Source: an uncultured Oscillospiraceae bacterium
Lineage (GTDB): Bacteria > Bacillota > Clostridia > Oscillospirales > Oscillospiraceae
Length of the DNA stretch: 18,561 nt
Direction of reading: 5' to 3'
Assembly: GCA_934591705.1 (NCBI GenBank)
Contig: CAKTPM010000028.1
Coordinates: 1 to 18,561, forward strand
Part shown: positions 6,782 through 14,007 of the stretch, one piece after another
How the letters are laid out: each line of letters begins with the position of its first letter
Numbering within the stretch: the first letter of the stretch is position 1
Translations under genes and position numbers: made by a program
Notes under the pieces: generated by a model
What the model was told of the DNA's origin: nothing
The model's input: only the letters and a program-made list of their open reading frames with translations
Database searches by the model: none

Positions 6782-7537
6782 CTACAGCTTGGTCAGGTTG
6801 CGGATGAGGTTCAGCTGGAGGATGTCGGTGTTCGCATAGATCCTGCCGAGCATGACGGGCGTGCTGTTCTCCGTGTAGTTGATGATCTCCAGCAGGACGG
6901 CGGAATTGTTTTCCGGGCTCAGCCGGAGCGCTTCGGATATCTCCGGGTAGCGGTCGCAGTTGACCGAGCGAAAGCGGATGATATCCCAGCAGATCTGAAT
7001 ATGAGCCGCCTGCTCTATGGCGTGGTAGATGGTCTGCGTGTGGAAGGGGGAGCTTTTCCAGTTCTCCTCGGTGATCAGGCCGGCCTTCAGCCGGTCGACG
7101 CAGTACATGCAGGGCATCTCGTCGGCGTAATACAAGCTGTGTACCTCCTGCAGAAGGTCATCCGGGCTGCAATTCAGGATGGAGGCATCCGCGCCGGCCG
7201 GGACATGGCAGACAGAAATGGCCTCGCTGCGGGGGCTATAGCCGTTTTTCCGGATGATCTCGCGCATCTCGATGCGCGGGTAGAGCGTTGTGCCCAGGAG
7301 AAACGCCTTTGTGTTGATATAGGTGCCGCTGCCTTGGCGCCGCAGGATCTTGCCCTCTGTCTCCAGATCCGCCAAAACAGCGCGGACGGTGCTGCGGCTG
7401 ACCTCGAATTTCGTGGCCAGCCAGTGTTCCGAGGGGAGCTTTGTGCTGACGGAGAAGTCCATCTGCTGGACCAGCGTCAGGATCTTGTTGCGTAGACTTT
7501 CCCGCAGAGAATCCGGCTCCGAGACCGTGCGCATCAT
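6782..7537 (-). CDS. GntR family regulator, HutC subfamily (UTRA ligand domain)
   Basis: This encodes 251 residues. The N-terminal winged helix (about 10-76) has LPSEHWLATKFEVSRSTVRA and the wing RRQGSGTYIN, the GntR signature. The C-terminal part (about 90-245) fits the UTRA ligand-binding domain, with the closing VMLGRIYANTD strand. AGGAGG at 7543-7548 lies 5 nt before the ATG at 7537 and 8 nt before a second ATG at 7534; either may be used. A longer frame back to 7732 would cross the promoter and operator region and is rejected. It is divergent from the purine permease operon and so most likely represses that operon and itself in response to a purine-related ligand; the ligand is inference. 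Confidence 0.9.
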   Translation of the reverse strand: MMRTVSEPDSLRESLRNKILTLVQQMDFSVSTKLPSEHWLATKFEVSRSTVRAVLADLETEGKILRRQGSGTYINTKAFLLGTTLYPRIEMREIIRKNGYSPRSEAISVCHVPAGADASILNCSPDDLLQEVHSLYYADEMPCMYCVDRLKAGLITEENWKSSPFHTQTIYHAIEQAAHIQICWDIIRFRSVNCDRYPEISEALRLSPENNSAVLLEIINYTENSTPVMLGRIYANTDILQLNLIRNLTKL

Positions 7538-7571
7538 AAAAACCTCCTCACATCCGGGTATTTTAACCTTT

Positions 7572-7600
7572 ATTGTATCTGTTTTCCGCGCCGTTGTAAA
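7572..7600 (-). promoter_or_regulatory. Promoter of the GntR gene
   Basis: The minus strand reads TTTACA (7600-7595, 5/6), 17 bp, then TACAAT (7577-7572, 5/6), 35 nt before the start codon. A GTTGTA half-site (7593-7598) overlaps the -35, consistent with autorepression. Confidence 0.65.
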
Positions 7601-7613
7601 GTGCGCCCGGAAA

Positions 7614-7669
7614 GGTCGTACAACTTCTCCGCCTGCCAAAACGGCCGGGCATACAAAAGTTGTATGACC
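7614..7669. promoter_or_regulatory. Operator-like inverted repeats between gntR and the purine operon
   Basis: GGTCGTACAACTT (7614-7626) and AAGTTGTATGACC (7657-7669) form 13-bp inverted arms with one mismatch, 43 bp centre to centre (about four helical turns). The second arm also sits in the compact palindrome ATACAA-AAG-TTGTAT (7651-7665). This places sites between the two divergent promoters, as expected for a GntR dimer controlling both. Binding is inference. Confidence 0.55.
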
Positions 7670-7682
7670 ATTTCCGGGAGAA

Positions 7683-7710
7683 TTGCTTTTTATACCCGCC
7701 CCGCTATAAT
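7683..7710 (+). promoter_or_regulatory. Promoter of the purine permease/deaminase operon
   Basis: TTGCTT (7683-7688), 16 bp, then TATAAT (7705-7710), just downstream of the operator-like palindrome at 7651-7669. The leader is about 55 nt and shows no purine riboswitch. Confidence 0.6.
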
Positions 7711-7773
7711 GGGGATGATCCTTGGTGCGCACAGGGAAAAATGTACGAGTATAAAGAGGAGGACACTAACAAA

Positions 7774-9132
7774 ATGACTCATCTGGATCGGTTCTTTCAC
7801 CTCACGGAGAGGAAAACAAATGTTAAAACAGAGATCATAGCCGGCCTGACGACCTTCCTGTCCTGCGTCAGCATCGTTGTGCTCAACCCCAGCATCCTGA
7901 GCGCGGCGGGTATGGACACCCGCGCCCTGTTCTGGGCAACGGCCATCTCCTGCGCCATTGCCTGCCTTTGGATCGGGCTGTGGGGCAATTTCCCCTTCGC
8001 ATTGGGGCCGGCCATGGGGCTCAACAGCTTCTTTGCCTTCAGCGTCGTTTTAGGCATGGGCGTCTCGTGGCAGAACGCCCTGGCCTGCGTGTTCACCTCC
8101 GGCTGCATTTTCATGCTGCTGAGCATTTTCCGTGTGCAGCAGAAAATCGTTGACGCCGTGCCGGATTGCGTCAAAAAGAGCGTTGGCGCGGGCGTCGGCA
8201 TGTTCATCGCCTTCAGCGGCTTCCAGTCCGCCGGCATCGTCGCCAAAAGCGACAGCACCCTGGTCACCATCGGTGAGCTTGGCAACCCCGGCACCATTTT
8301 GGCCCTCATCGGCCTTGTGGTGACGCTGGTGCTGGTCATCAAGGGCGTCAAGGGCGGCATCCTCATCGGCATCGCGTTTGTGACGCTTGCCGGTATTTTT
8401 GTCAAAAATCCCGCCACGGGCGAGGCGTATACCCTCCTCCCGTCGGCGCTTATCTCTCTGGATAATCCCGTGGAGGCCCTTGCCCCCACCTTCGGCAAGC
8501 TTACCTACCGCGGCATGTTCAGCGGTGATTTCTCCCATGTGGCAGGCATGATCTTCTGCGTCATCAGCTTCCTGTTCGTGGACCTGTTTGACAGCATCGG
8601 CGTTTTCCTGGGCGTTGCGCCGAAGGCCGGCCTGGTGGATGAGCAGGGCAAGACCCCCGGCGCCGGCAGGGCCCTGTTCGTATCGGCGGGCGCCGCCGCT
8701 GTCGGCGCTGTCCTCGGCACCAGCACGGTCACCATCTACGGCGCGGAGAGCGGGACCGGCATCGCGGCCGGCGGCCGCACCGGCCTGACGGCCTGCACAA
8801 CGGGCATCCTGTTCCTGCTGACGCTGATCTTTGCACCGCTGTTCCTGATGATCCCCGGCATTGCAACGGCGCCGGCGCTGATCATTGTGGGTATCTTCAT
8901 GATCGGCCAGCTGGCCGCCCTGGATCTTTCCGATCTGACGGTGGCGGTCCCCGCCTTCATGGCAGTGGCGACCATGCCCTTTACCTTCAACATCGCTTAC
9001 GGCGTGCTGTTCTCCATGCTGAGCTATGCCCTTTGCATGGCCGCCTCCGGCAGACGCAAGGAGCTTTCTCCCACGATGCTGATCTTGACCTGCGTATTCC
9101 TGGCCTACTTCGTTTTGGACTGCATTTTCTGA
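7774..9132 (+). CDS. NCS2 family nucleobase permease, AzgA-like (adenine/guanine/hypoxanthine uptake)
   Basis: This encodes 452 residues with about 12-14 hydrophobic segments. The N-terminus (HLDRFFHLTERKTNVKTEII, then AGLTTFLS) and ALGPAMGLNSFFAF near residue 77 match AzgA-type purine:proton symporters. Further signatures are VDLFDSIGVFLGVA, GTSTVTIYGAESGTGIAAGG and the following RTGLTA, which form the substrate site in this family. AGGAGG lies 11 nt before the ATG at 7774; earlier in-frame ATGs at 7660 and 7741 lie in the promoter and leader. It heads a three-gene operon with two deaminase-like enzymes, so imported adenine or its analogues would be deaminated at once. Exact substrate is not decided by sequence. 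Confidence 0.92.
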   Translation: MTHLDRFFHLTERKTNVKTEIIAGLTTFLSCVSIVVLNPSILSAAGMDTRALFWATAISCAIACLWIGLWGNFPFALGPAMGLNSFFAFSVVLGMGVSWQNALACVFTSGCIFMLLSIFRVQQKIVDAVPDCVKKSVGAGVGMFIAFSGFQSAGIVAKSDSTLVTIGELGNPGTILALIGLVVTLVLVIKGVKGGILIGIAFVTLAGIFVKNPATGEAYTLLPSALISLDNPVEALAPTFGKLTYRGMFSGDFSHVAGMIFCVISFLFVDLFDSIGVFLGVAPKAGLVDEQGKTPGAGRALFVSAGAAAVGAVLGTSTVTIYGAESGTGIAAGGRTGLTACTTGILFLLTLIFAPLFLMIPGIATAPALIIVGIFMIGQLAALDLSDLTVAVPAFMAVATMPFTFNIAYGVLFSMLSYALCMAASGRRKELSPTMLILTCVFLAYFVLDCIF

Positions 9133-9143
9133 GGAGGGAAACT

Positions 9144-10193
9144 ATGCTGACTGAAAGACAAAGACGCCTTCTGCGGCAGGTGCCGAAGGCGGAAAACCAT
9201 ATTCACATCGAGGGCTCCATCCCCTGGGATCTGGCGCTGCGGCTGGCGGAGCGCAACGGGGTAAAGCTGCCCTATACAACGGTGGAGCAGATGGGGAAAT
9301 GGGCGGCGGAAATGATCGCGGCGGACGGGCTCAACGGCTTTATGCTCTGCGACCGCACCTTCAACTCCGTTTGCCTCCACGAGCAGGATTATGAGGATGT
9401 GGTGCTCGCGCTGGCGAAAAATGACGCCGAGCAGAACATCGTTTATCAGGAGCTGCACCTGGATTACCCCCTGAACGAGGAGCGGGGCATTCCCATCGAG
9501 GTCGTCATGGAGGGCTATCGCAGCGCCCAGAAAAAGGCAAAGCAGCTCTACGGCGTGGAGATCGTCTACATCGGCGGTTTGGACCGCACGCTTTCCTCCG
9601 AGCAGTGCCTGCACTTCGTCCGCCAGCTGGAGAACTACCGCGACATGGTGGTGGGCATCGGCATGGACTGCGAGGAGCGCGGCCACCCCTGCATCAAGCA
9701 TCTGGAGAGCTATCGGGAGGCGAAGCGGCAGGGCTTTTTCCTGACGGCGCACGCCGGAGAGGACGGCAGCGACCGGAATATCTGGGACGCGCTTTTGGAG
9801 CTGCAGGTGGATCGCATCGACCACGGCTGCCGCGCCGCGGAGAACCAGGAGCTGATGCAGTATCTTGCCGAGCACGATATCCTGCTTGCCATGTGCCCCT
9901 ACGGCAATTTGCTGAGCGGTGCGGCTAAGAGCTTTGTGGAGCACCCCTTCCGGACCCTGCTGCAGGCGGGCGTGCCGGTCTCCGTCAGCACGGACGACCC
10001 CCCCTACTGCCTGCAGATGATCCAGGAGCTGGAGCTGGACATGGAGAAGATGCACCTGACGGAGAAGGACATGATCCGCGTCCTCCGCAACGGCTTTGCC
10101 TACGGCATCGACGGGAAAAAATACCTGCCGATGTTTGACGCCTGGGTCAAGGCCTTCTATGAAAAGCCGGAGAACAGGGAGGAGGAGCGATGA
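9144..10193 (+). CDS. Adenosine/adenine deaminase family metal-dependent hydrolase (first of tandem pair)
   Basis: This encodes 349 residues, the usual length. Metal and catalytic motifs of the family are present: HIHIEGS (His19, His21), HAGE (His203, Glu206), RIDHG (His227) and STDDPP (Asp284, Asp285). The segment that is usually G-x-D-L-A-G-x-E reads GIGMDCEE (171-178), keeping the first Gly and last Glu but with Cys in place of the second Gly, and the CPLSN-like motif is MCPYGNL (250-256). These changes suggest a substrate other than plain adenosine, for example adenine or a modified purine; this is inference. GAGGAGGG lies just before the ATG at 9144, 11 nt after the permease stop. Its 3' end overlaps the next gene as ATGA. 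Confidence 0.88.
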   Translation: MLTERQRRLLRQVPKAENHIHIEGSIPWDLALRLAERNGVKLPYTTVEQMGKWAAEMIAADGLNGFMLCDRTFNSVCLHEQDYEDVVLALAKNDAEQNIVYQELHLDYPLNEERGIPIEVVMEGYRSAQKKAKQLYGVEIVYIGGLDRTLSSEQCLHFVRQLENYRDMVVGIGMDCEERGHPCIKHLESYREAKRQGFFLTAHAGEDGSDRNIWDALLELQVDRIDHGCRAAENQELMQYLAEHDILLAMCPYGNLLSGAAKSFVEHPFRTLLQAGVPVSVSTDDPPYCLQMIQELELDMEKMHLTEKDMIRVLRNGFAYGIDGKKYLPMFDAWVKAFYEKPENREEER

Positions 10194-11200
10194 GGACTGC
10201 CGTAAGCCCCGCTCTGCAGGCCATGCCGAAGCTGGAGCTGCACATCCATCTGGAGGGGACCTTCGATTTGGATATGATCTGTGCGCTGGCGGAAAAGGCC
10301 GGCGAGCCCCTTCCGCGGCCCAGAGAGGAGCTGCTGCGCTTTGAGGGCCTGACGGAGTTCCTGGAGATGCTGGACTGGATCTGCTCCTTGGTGCATCGCC
10401 AGGAGGACGCACGCGCCCTGGCCTACCGCTATGCGCAGTACGCCAGGACCCAGGGCGTGTGCTATTCCGAGGTCATCCTCAATCCCAGCCACTGGCAGCA
10501 TATTGACCTGCAGCCGCTGCTGTGCGGTGTGCTGGAGGGCTTTGACGCCGCCTTTGCCGACGGCCTGCCGGACTGCCGGCTGCTGGTTTCCCTGCGGCGT
10601 GAACAGAGCACCTCCAGCGCGGAGGAAACGGTGCAGTGGGTGATCGACCACCCGCACCCCCGCCTGATCGGTATGTCCGTTGATGGCAACGAGGCGCTGT
10701 CCGCGGATTCCAACCGGCGCTTTGCGCCCCTTCTGCGCCGTGCCCGGGAGGCCGGCCTGCACCTGACGGTCCACGCGGGGGAATCCTCTGGGCCGGAGGG
10801 CGTGCGCGAGGCGCTGGAGCTCCTGCACGCAGAGCGGATCGACCACGGCGTTCGGGCCATCGAGGACCCGGCGCTGCTGCAGCGCCTGAGGGACACGAAG
10901 ACCGCGCTGAATGTCTGCTTCAGCTCCAATGTGATCGGCGGCCTTTACAGCGCGCATACACACCCGCTGGAGCGCCTGCTGGCGGACGGCCAGCTGGTAA
11001 CGGTCAGCACGGACGATCCGATGCTGCTGGATCTGCCGCTTCTCAAGGAGCTGCAGATCCTGATGGAGCGCTACCACTGGGGCCTGCGGGAGATCTGGCA
11101 GCTGCAGCAAAACGCCGTCGATGCGGCGTTCTGCAGCCAGGAGGAAAAGCAGTCCCTGCGCCGGAAGCTGGATGCCTTCCGGGAAGAAGAACAGATATAA
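10190..11200 (+). CDS. Adenosine deaminase family protein (second of tandem pair)
   Basis: This encodes 336 residues, full length for adenosine/adenine deaminases, which convert adenosine to inosine or adenine to hypoxanthine using one zinc. Motifs: ELHIHLEGTF (His18, His20), GMSVDGNE (161-168, a variant of G-x-D-L-x-G-x-E with Gly166 and Glu168 kept), HAGESSG (His195, catalytic Glu198), ERIDHGVRA (His219), NVCFSSNV and VSTDDPML (Asp275, Asp276). It fits the family better than its upstream neighbour. It starts inside the stop of the first deaminase (ATGA) with GGAGGAG 2-8 nt upstream, so it is translationally coupled. The two proteins are clearly diverged, not a recent duplication. The operon ends at 11207-11249. 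Confidence 0.92.
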   Translation: MRTAVSPALQAMPKLELHIHLEGTFDLDMICALAEKAGEPLPRPREELLRFEGLTEFLEMLDWICSLVHRQEDARALAYRYAQYARTQGVCYSEVILNPSHWQHIDLQPLLCGVLEGFDAAFADGLPDCRLLVSLRREQSTSSAEETVQWVIDHPHPRLIGMSVDGNEALSADSNRRFAPLLRRAREAGLHLTVHAGESSGPEGVREALELLHAERIDHGVRAIEDPALLQRLRDTKTALNVCFSSNVIGGLYSAHTHPLERLLADGQLVTVSTDDPMLLDLPLLKELQILMERYHWGLREIWQLQQNAVDAAFCSQEEKQSLRRKLDAFREEEQI

Positions 11201-11206
11201 AAAAGA

Positions 11207-11249
11207 AGGCGCCCCCTCCGGCTGCATAGAGCAGTCCGAGGGGGCGCCT
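11207..11249 (+). terminator. Terminator of the purine operon, probably bidirectional
   Basis: A 12-bp GC-rich stem (AGGCGCCCCCTC with its complement ending at 11249) continues past a mismatch into CTGC/GCAG around an ATAGA loop. It is followed by GTTTCTTAT; the A-rich 5' flank (AAAAAGA) suits the opposite direction, ending the 54-aa gene. Confidence 0.75.
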
Positions 11250-11300
11250 GTTTCTTATACGGTCATCTGCCGATGGGCGGCATTCTCCGGCCGGGGCGCT

Positions 11301-11465
11301 TTAATCCGCGTAGTCGCCGCAGTCCTCCACAAAAAGGCGCTGCTTTCTCCGGCGTTCAATGGCTTCGCCGACATCGCTCCAGCTTCCTACAATCACACAG
11401 ACCAATGCGCAGAAGCCGAGACCCGCGGCCACGAGCTTCAATACCATGCGGGCGGTCTTTCCCAT
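11301..11465 (-). CDS. 54-residue single-helix membrane protein, function unknown
   Basis: From the ATG at 11465 the frame encodes 54 residues: MGKTARMVLKL, then one hydrophobic helix (about 7-28, LVAAGLGFCALVCVIVG) and a charged tail ending EDCGDYAD. AAGGAGG at 11480-11474 is well placed, 8 nt upstream, and a strong promoter lies just before it, so this short start is preferred over a longer frame reaching 11618. No family is recognised. It is a single-gene unit between the purine operon and the DUF1538/PII unit. Small proteins of this kind often modulate membrane partners, but nothing here shows which. Confidence 0.65.
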   Translation of the reverse strand: MGKTARMVLKLVAAGLGFCALVCVIVGSWSDVGEAIERRRKQRLFVEDCGDYAD

Positions 11466-11496
11466 AGCTGTTACCTCCTTGTAATGATGTGCTCTT

Positions 11497-11525
11497 ATTA
11501 TACACGGCTTTTCCGCCGTTTTCAA
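11497..11525 (-). promoter_or_regulatory. Promoter of the 54-aa gene
   Basis: The minus strand reads TTGAAA (11525-11520, 5/6), 17 bp, then TATAAT (11502-11497), about 32 nt before the start codon. Confidence 0.7.
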
Positions 11526-11570
11526 CTGCAAATTCCCGCCCCGCCCGGTGGGGGAGGGGAGGAACAATTG

Positions 11571-11588
11571 CGGGACCGGCCGGTCCCG
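11571..11588. repeat. 18-bp perfect palindrome after the tandem PII gene
   Basis: CGGGACCGGCCGGTCCCG lies 8 bp past the stop of the tandem PII gene (11596) and about 46 bp upstream of the -35 of the 54-aa gene. It can fold into a hairpin, but no U-tract follows on the minus strand, so it may be a weak 3' stabiliser or a protein-binding site. Confidence 0.5.
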
Positions 11589-11595
11589 GGGGCTG

Positions 11596-12285
11596 TCAGA
11601 TACCCGCCACGGAGTCAATGGGCATGGACATCACGATGCCCTGGGCCTTGCTGTGCATGCCGCAGCTTTCGCCGATGCACTGCATCAGGGTCACCTTGTT
11701 GGCGGAGTCCGTAAGGATGAGGACGATCTCCTTTTCCTCCTGGACGCTCAGGCCCCAAAAGCCGCTGACATCCTCGCTGCCCACCCGGCGGCTGTGGATG
11801 ACGGTGCCGCCTCGGGCGCCCTCGGCGCGGACGGCCTCCATGACATCGCCGCTGAACCCTCTGTTTACAATGGCCGCCACCAGGGCGTATTTCGTTTCAG
11901 ACATACTGCTTTCTTCCTTTCCTCTGATATTCAGCGCTTCTTTTCCGGTGGTCTGGGAGAGGATGCGCAAGATCAGGTTATTTGCCCCATTCAGGGGGAT
12001 GGTGAACGCGATGCCGCTGTTTGCCGTGTGCATCTGCAGCTCCGAGCGCAGCTTGTCCATCAGGATCTGGGAAAGCTCCTTGGGGATCATGCTGATAAGA
12101 ACGCTCTTGTCGATGCTGCCCAGCCCCAGCAAATCCCGGATCTCGCTGGAGGCGGTGCCCTCGGCGCTGAAGCGATACTGCAGCGGCAGGGCCCCCTTCT
12201 TGAACATCTCCTCCGCCCGCTGGGCCAGCTTCGGGGTGGTGATCAGCACCAATAGCTGAAAGGATAATCTTTTTTCATGTTCCAT
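11596..12285 (-). CDS. Tandem PII-like signalling protein coupled to a DUF1538 transporter
   Basis: This encodes 229 residues made of two PII-like units. The second (about 130-229) starts TKYALVAAIVNRGFSGDVME, continues ARGGTVIHSRRVG and ends GIVMSMPIDSVAGI, matching PII strand and helix order but with a short T-loop region and no visible uridylylation Tyr motif. The first (about 8-105) begins LSFQLLVLITTPKLAQRAEE and closes GIAFTIPLNGANN, the same strand pattern. The start at 12285 follows the transporter stop with no gap (TAA-ATG), and GGAGG lies in the transporter's last codons, so they are coupled. PII proteins bind ATP, ADP or related effectors and often gate membrane partners; regulation of the DUF1538 protein is inferred. 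An internal ATG (Met128) after a GGAAAGGAAG stretch could also yield the second domain alone. Confidence 0.75.
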   Translation of the reverse strand: MEHEKRLSFQLLVLITTPKLAQRAEEMFKKGALPLQYRFSAEGTASSEIRDLLGLGSIDKSVLISMIPKELSQILMDKLRSELQMHTANSGIAFTIPLNGANNLILRILSQTTGKEALNIRGKEESSMSETKYALVAAIVNRGFSGDVMEAVRAEGARGGTVIHSRRVGSEDVSGFWGLSVQEEKEIVLILTDSANKVTLMQCIGESCGMHSKAQGIVMSMPIDSVAGI

Positions 12286-13812
12286 TTACTCGCCCTCCTC
12301 AAGGTCAACAATGGCATCGCAATCGTCGGCAAAGACGGCGGGTGCCGCCGGCTGCTGCTTCTTTGCGGTTTTTCTCTTATATACGAGGCCCATGAGCTGA
12401 ATGGCGATCAGCGGCGTCAGGGCCACCAGCGCCACCACGCCGAAGGCGTCGGTCATCAGATTTCCGCCCAGGGCCTGGCACACGCCGATGCTCAGGGGCA
12501 GCAGGAAGGTGGAGGTCATAGGTCCGCTGGCCACGCCGCCGGAGTCGAAGGCGATACCGATGAAGATATCCGGCACAAAGCGGGAGAGCACCAGGGCGAT
12601 GAGGTAGCCGGGGATCACGAACCACTGGATGGCCACCCCGGTGAGCACCCGCAGCATGGCCAGCCCCACACTGACGGCCACGCCGACGGACATGCACAGG
12701 TTCATCATCTTCACGGAGATGGCGCCGTTGGTCACCGTCTCCACCTGGTGATTCAGCACCTGGATGGCGGGCTCCGCCTTCACGATGTAATAGCCGATGA
12801 GCATGCCGATGGGGATCAGGATCCAGCGGAAGCTCACCCCCGCCAGCTCCTTGCCTAAGTAGGAGCCCACCGGCGCAAAGCCCACATTGGCGCCGCAGAG
12901 AAACAGCACCAGGCCGATGTAGGTGTACACAAAGCCGACGGCGATGCGCTTGCGCTGCCGCTTCTGGTAGCGGCGGGTCATAAGCTGGAAGATGAGGAAC
13001 ACCGCCAGGATGGGCAGCAGGGACACCAGCACCTCCTTGGCATACAGCGGCAGGCCCTCTGCGAACACCCGGGCCACATCCTGGGTGGTGACCACCGTGG
13101 CCACATCCGTCAGGGAGTAAGACGCCCCTGTGGGCTTATAAAAGCACCCTAAGAGCAAAACCGCCAAAATGGGGCCGATGCTGGACAGGGCCACGAGACC
13201 GAAGCTGTCGCTGGCGGCGCTCTGGTCGCTGCGCACAAAGGCCAGGCCCACGCCCATGGCCATGATAAAGGGCACGGTCATGGGGCCGGTGGTGACGCCG
13301 CCGGAGTCGAAGGCCACGGCCAAAAACTCCTTGGGCACAAAGAGCGACACCGCGATCAGCAGGGCATAGCAGCCGATGAGCAGCAGCGAGAGGTTGATCT
13401 TATAGCGGATGCGGACGATGGCCAGGGCCAGAAACAGGCCCACGCCCAGCGCCACGGTCAAAATCAGCACCATGTTGGGTACCGAGGGCACCTGCCCGGC
13501 CAGCACCTGCAGATCCGGCTCGGACACGGTGATGATCACGCCCATGACAAAGCCGGTGAGCAGCACCGCCGCGGAGCGCTTCATCTTGGAGATCTGTACG
13601 CCCACGCCCTCGCCGATGGGGGTCATGGCCATCTCGGCGCCCAGCTGGAAAAAGCCCATGCCCAGGATCAGCATGAACGCCCCGGTAAGGAACATGACCA
13701 CGCTGCCAAGCTCCATGGGTACCAGAAACACGCTGATCATCAGGACGATGCCGGTGATGGGAAGAACAGCGGATAGGGACTCTCTTATTTTTTCTTTCAG
13801 TTTGGGGTCCAA
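12286..13812 (-). CDS. DUF1538 family membrane transporter with internal duplication
   Basis: This encodes 508 residues, with many hydrophobic helices in two homologous halves. Matching motifs are VSEPDLQVLAGQV (96-108) and AEPAIQVLNHQV (346-357), AFDSGGVTTGPMT (167-179) and AFDSGGVASGPMT (421-433), and SDSFGLVALSSIGP (201-214) and TDAFGVVALVALTP (454-467). This is the DUF1538 pattern. As I recall, DUF1538 pairs (UmpA/UmpB) have been reported as Na+/H+ antiporters in Halomonas; here both halves are one chain. Substrate is therefore unsettled. The start is a TTG at 13812 with GGAGG 8 nt upstream; an ATG just after that site is out of frame. The acidic C-terminal tail (DDCDAIVDLEEGE) is cytoplasmic if the helices pair evenly and might contact the coupled PII protein. 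Confidence 0.85.
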   Translation of the reverse strand: MDPKLKEKIRESLSAVLPITGIVLMISVFLVPMELGSVVMFLTGAFMLILGMGFFQLGAEMAMTPIGEGVGVQISKMKRSAAVLLTGFVMGVIITVSEPDLQVLAGQVPSVPNMVLILTVALGVGLFLALAIVRIRYKINLSLLLIGCYALLIAVSLFVPKEFLAVAFDSGGVTTGPMTVPFIMAMGVGLAFVRSDQSAASDSFGLVALSSIGPILAVLLLGCFYKPTGASYSLTDVATVVTTQDVARVFAEGLPLYAKEVLVSLLPILAVFLIFQLMTRRYQKRQRKRIAVGFVYTYIGLVLFLCGANVGFAPVGSYLGKELAGVSFRWILIPIGMLIGYYIVKAEPAIQVLNHQVETVTNGAISVKMMNLCMSVGVAVSVGLAMLRVLTGVAIQWFVIPGYLIALVLSRFVPDIFIGIAFDSGGVASGPMTSTFLLPLSIGVCQALGGNLMTDAFGVVALVALTPLIAIQLMGLVYKRKTAKKQQPAAPAVFADDCDAIVDLEEGE

Positions 13813-13897
13813 TGATACATCCTCCAGTCAACAGGGTATGATGGATATCCGCCCGGGCAGGGGCTTGTGCCCGAGGACAGAGTATACTATTATTTTC

Positions 13898-13926
13898 AGT
13901 ATACATGAGAAAGTGAAATATTGCAA
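13898..13926 (-). promoter_or_regulatory. Promoter of the DUF1538/PII operon, flanked by GTATAC repeats
   Basis: The minus strand reads TTGCAA (13926-13921), 17 bp, then TATACT (13903-13898). AGTATAC occurs at 13898-13904 and again at 13881-13887, 17 bp apart on the same face or nearly so, each holding the GTATAC palindrome. The second copy covers the expected transcription start and could be an operator. Confidence 0.55.
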
Positions 13927-14007
13927 CGGGTAAAAAGGACATTTTATCATGTTTTGGGCAAAATGCCGAAAATGTGCTGTTTTATAACACCGTCGGCCCT
14001 TTGTCCG

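Noticed and set aside
7538..7732. N-terminal extension of the GntR regulator to 7732
   Set aside because: It would cover both divergent promoters and operators; the GntR fold begins after 7537, where AGGAGG is well placed.
7538..7773. Purine riboswitch upstream of the purine permease
   Set aside because: The leader after the promoter is only about 55 nt and shows no three-way-junction core sequence; repeats typical of GntR operators explain the region better.
9105..11227. Two long minus-strand frames (9105-10412 and 10157-11227)
   Set aside because: Both are mirror frames of the two deaminase genes, with no ribosome site and low-complexity composition.
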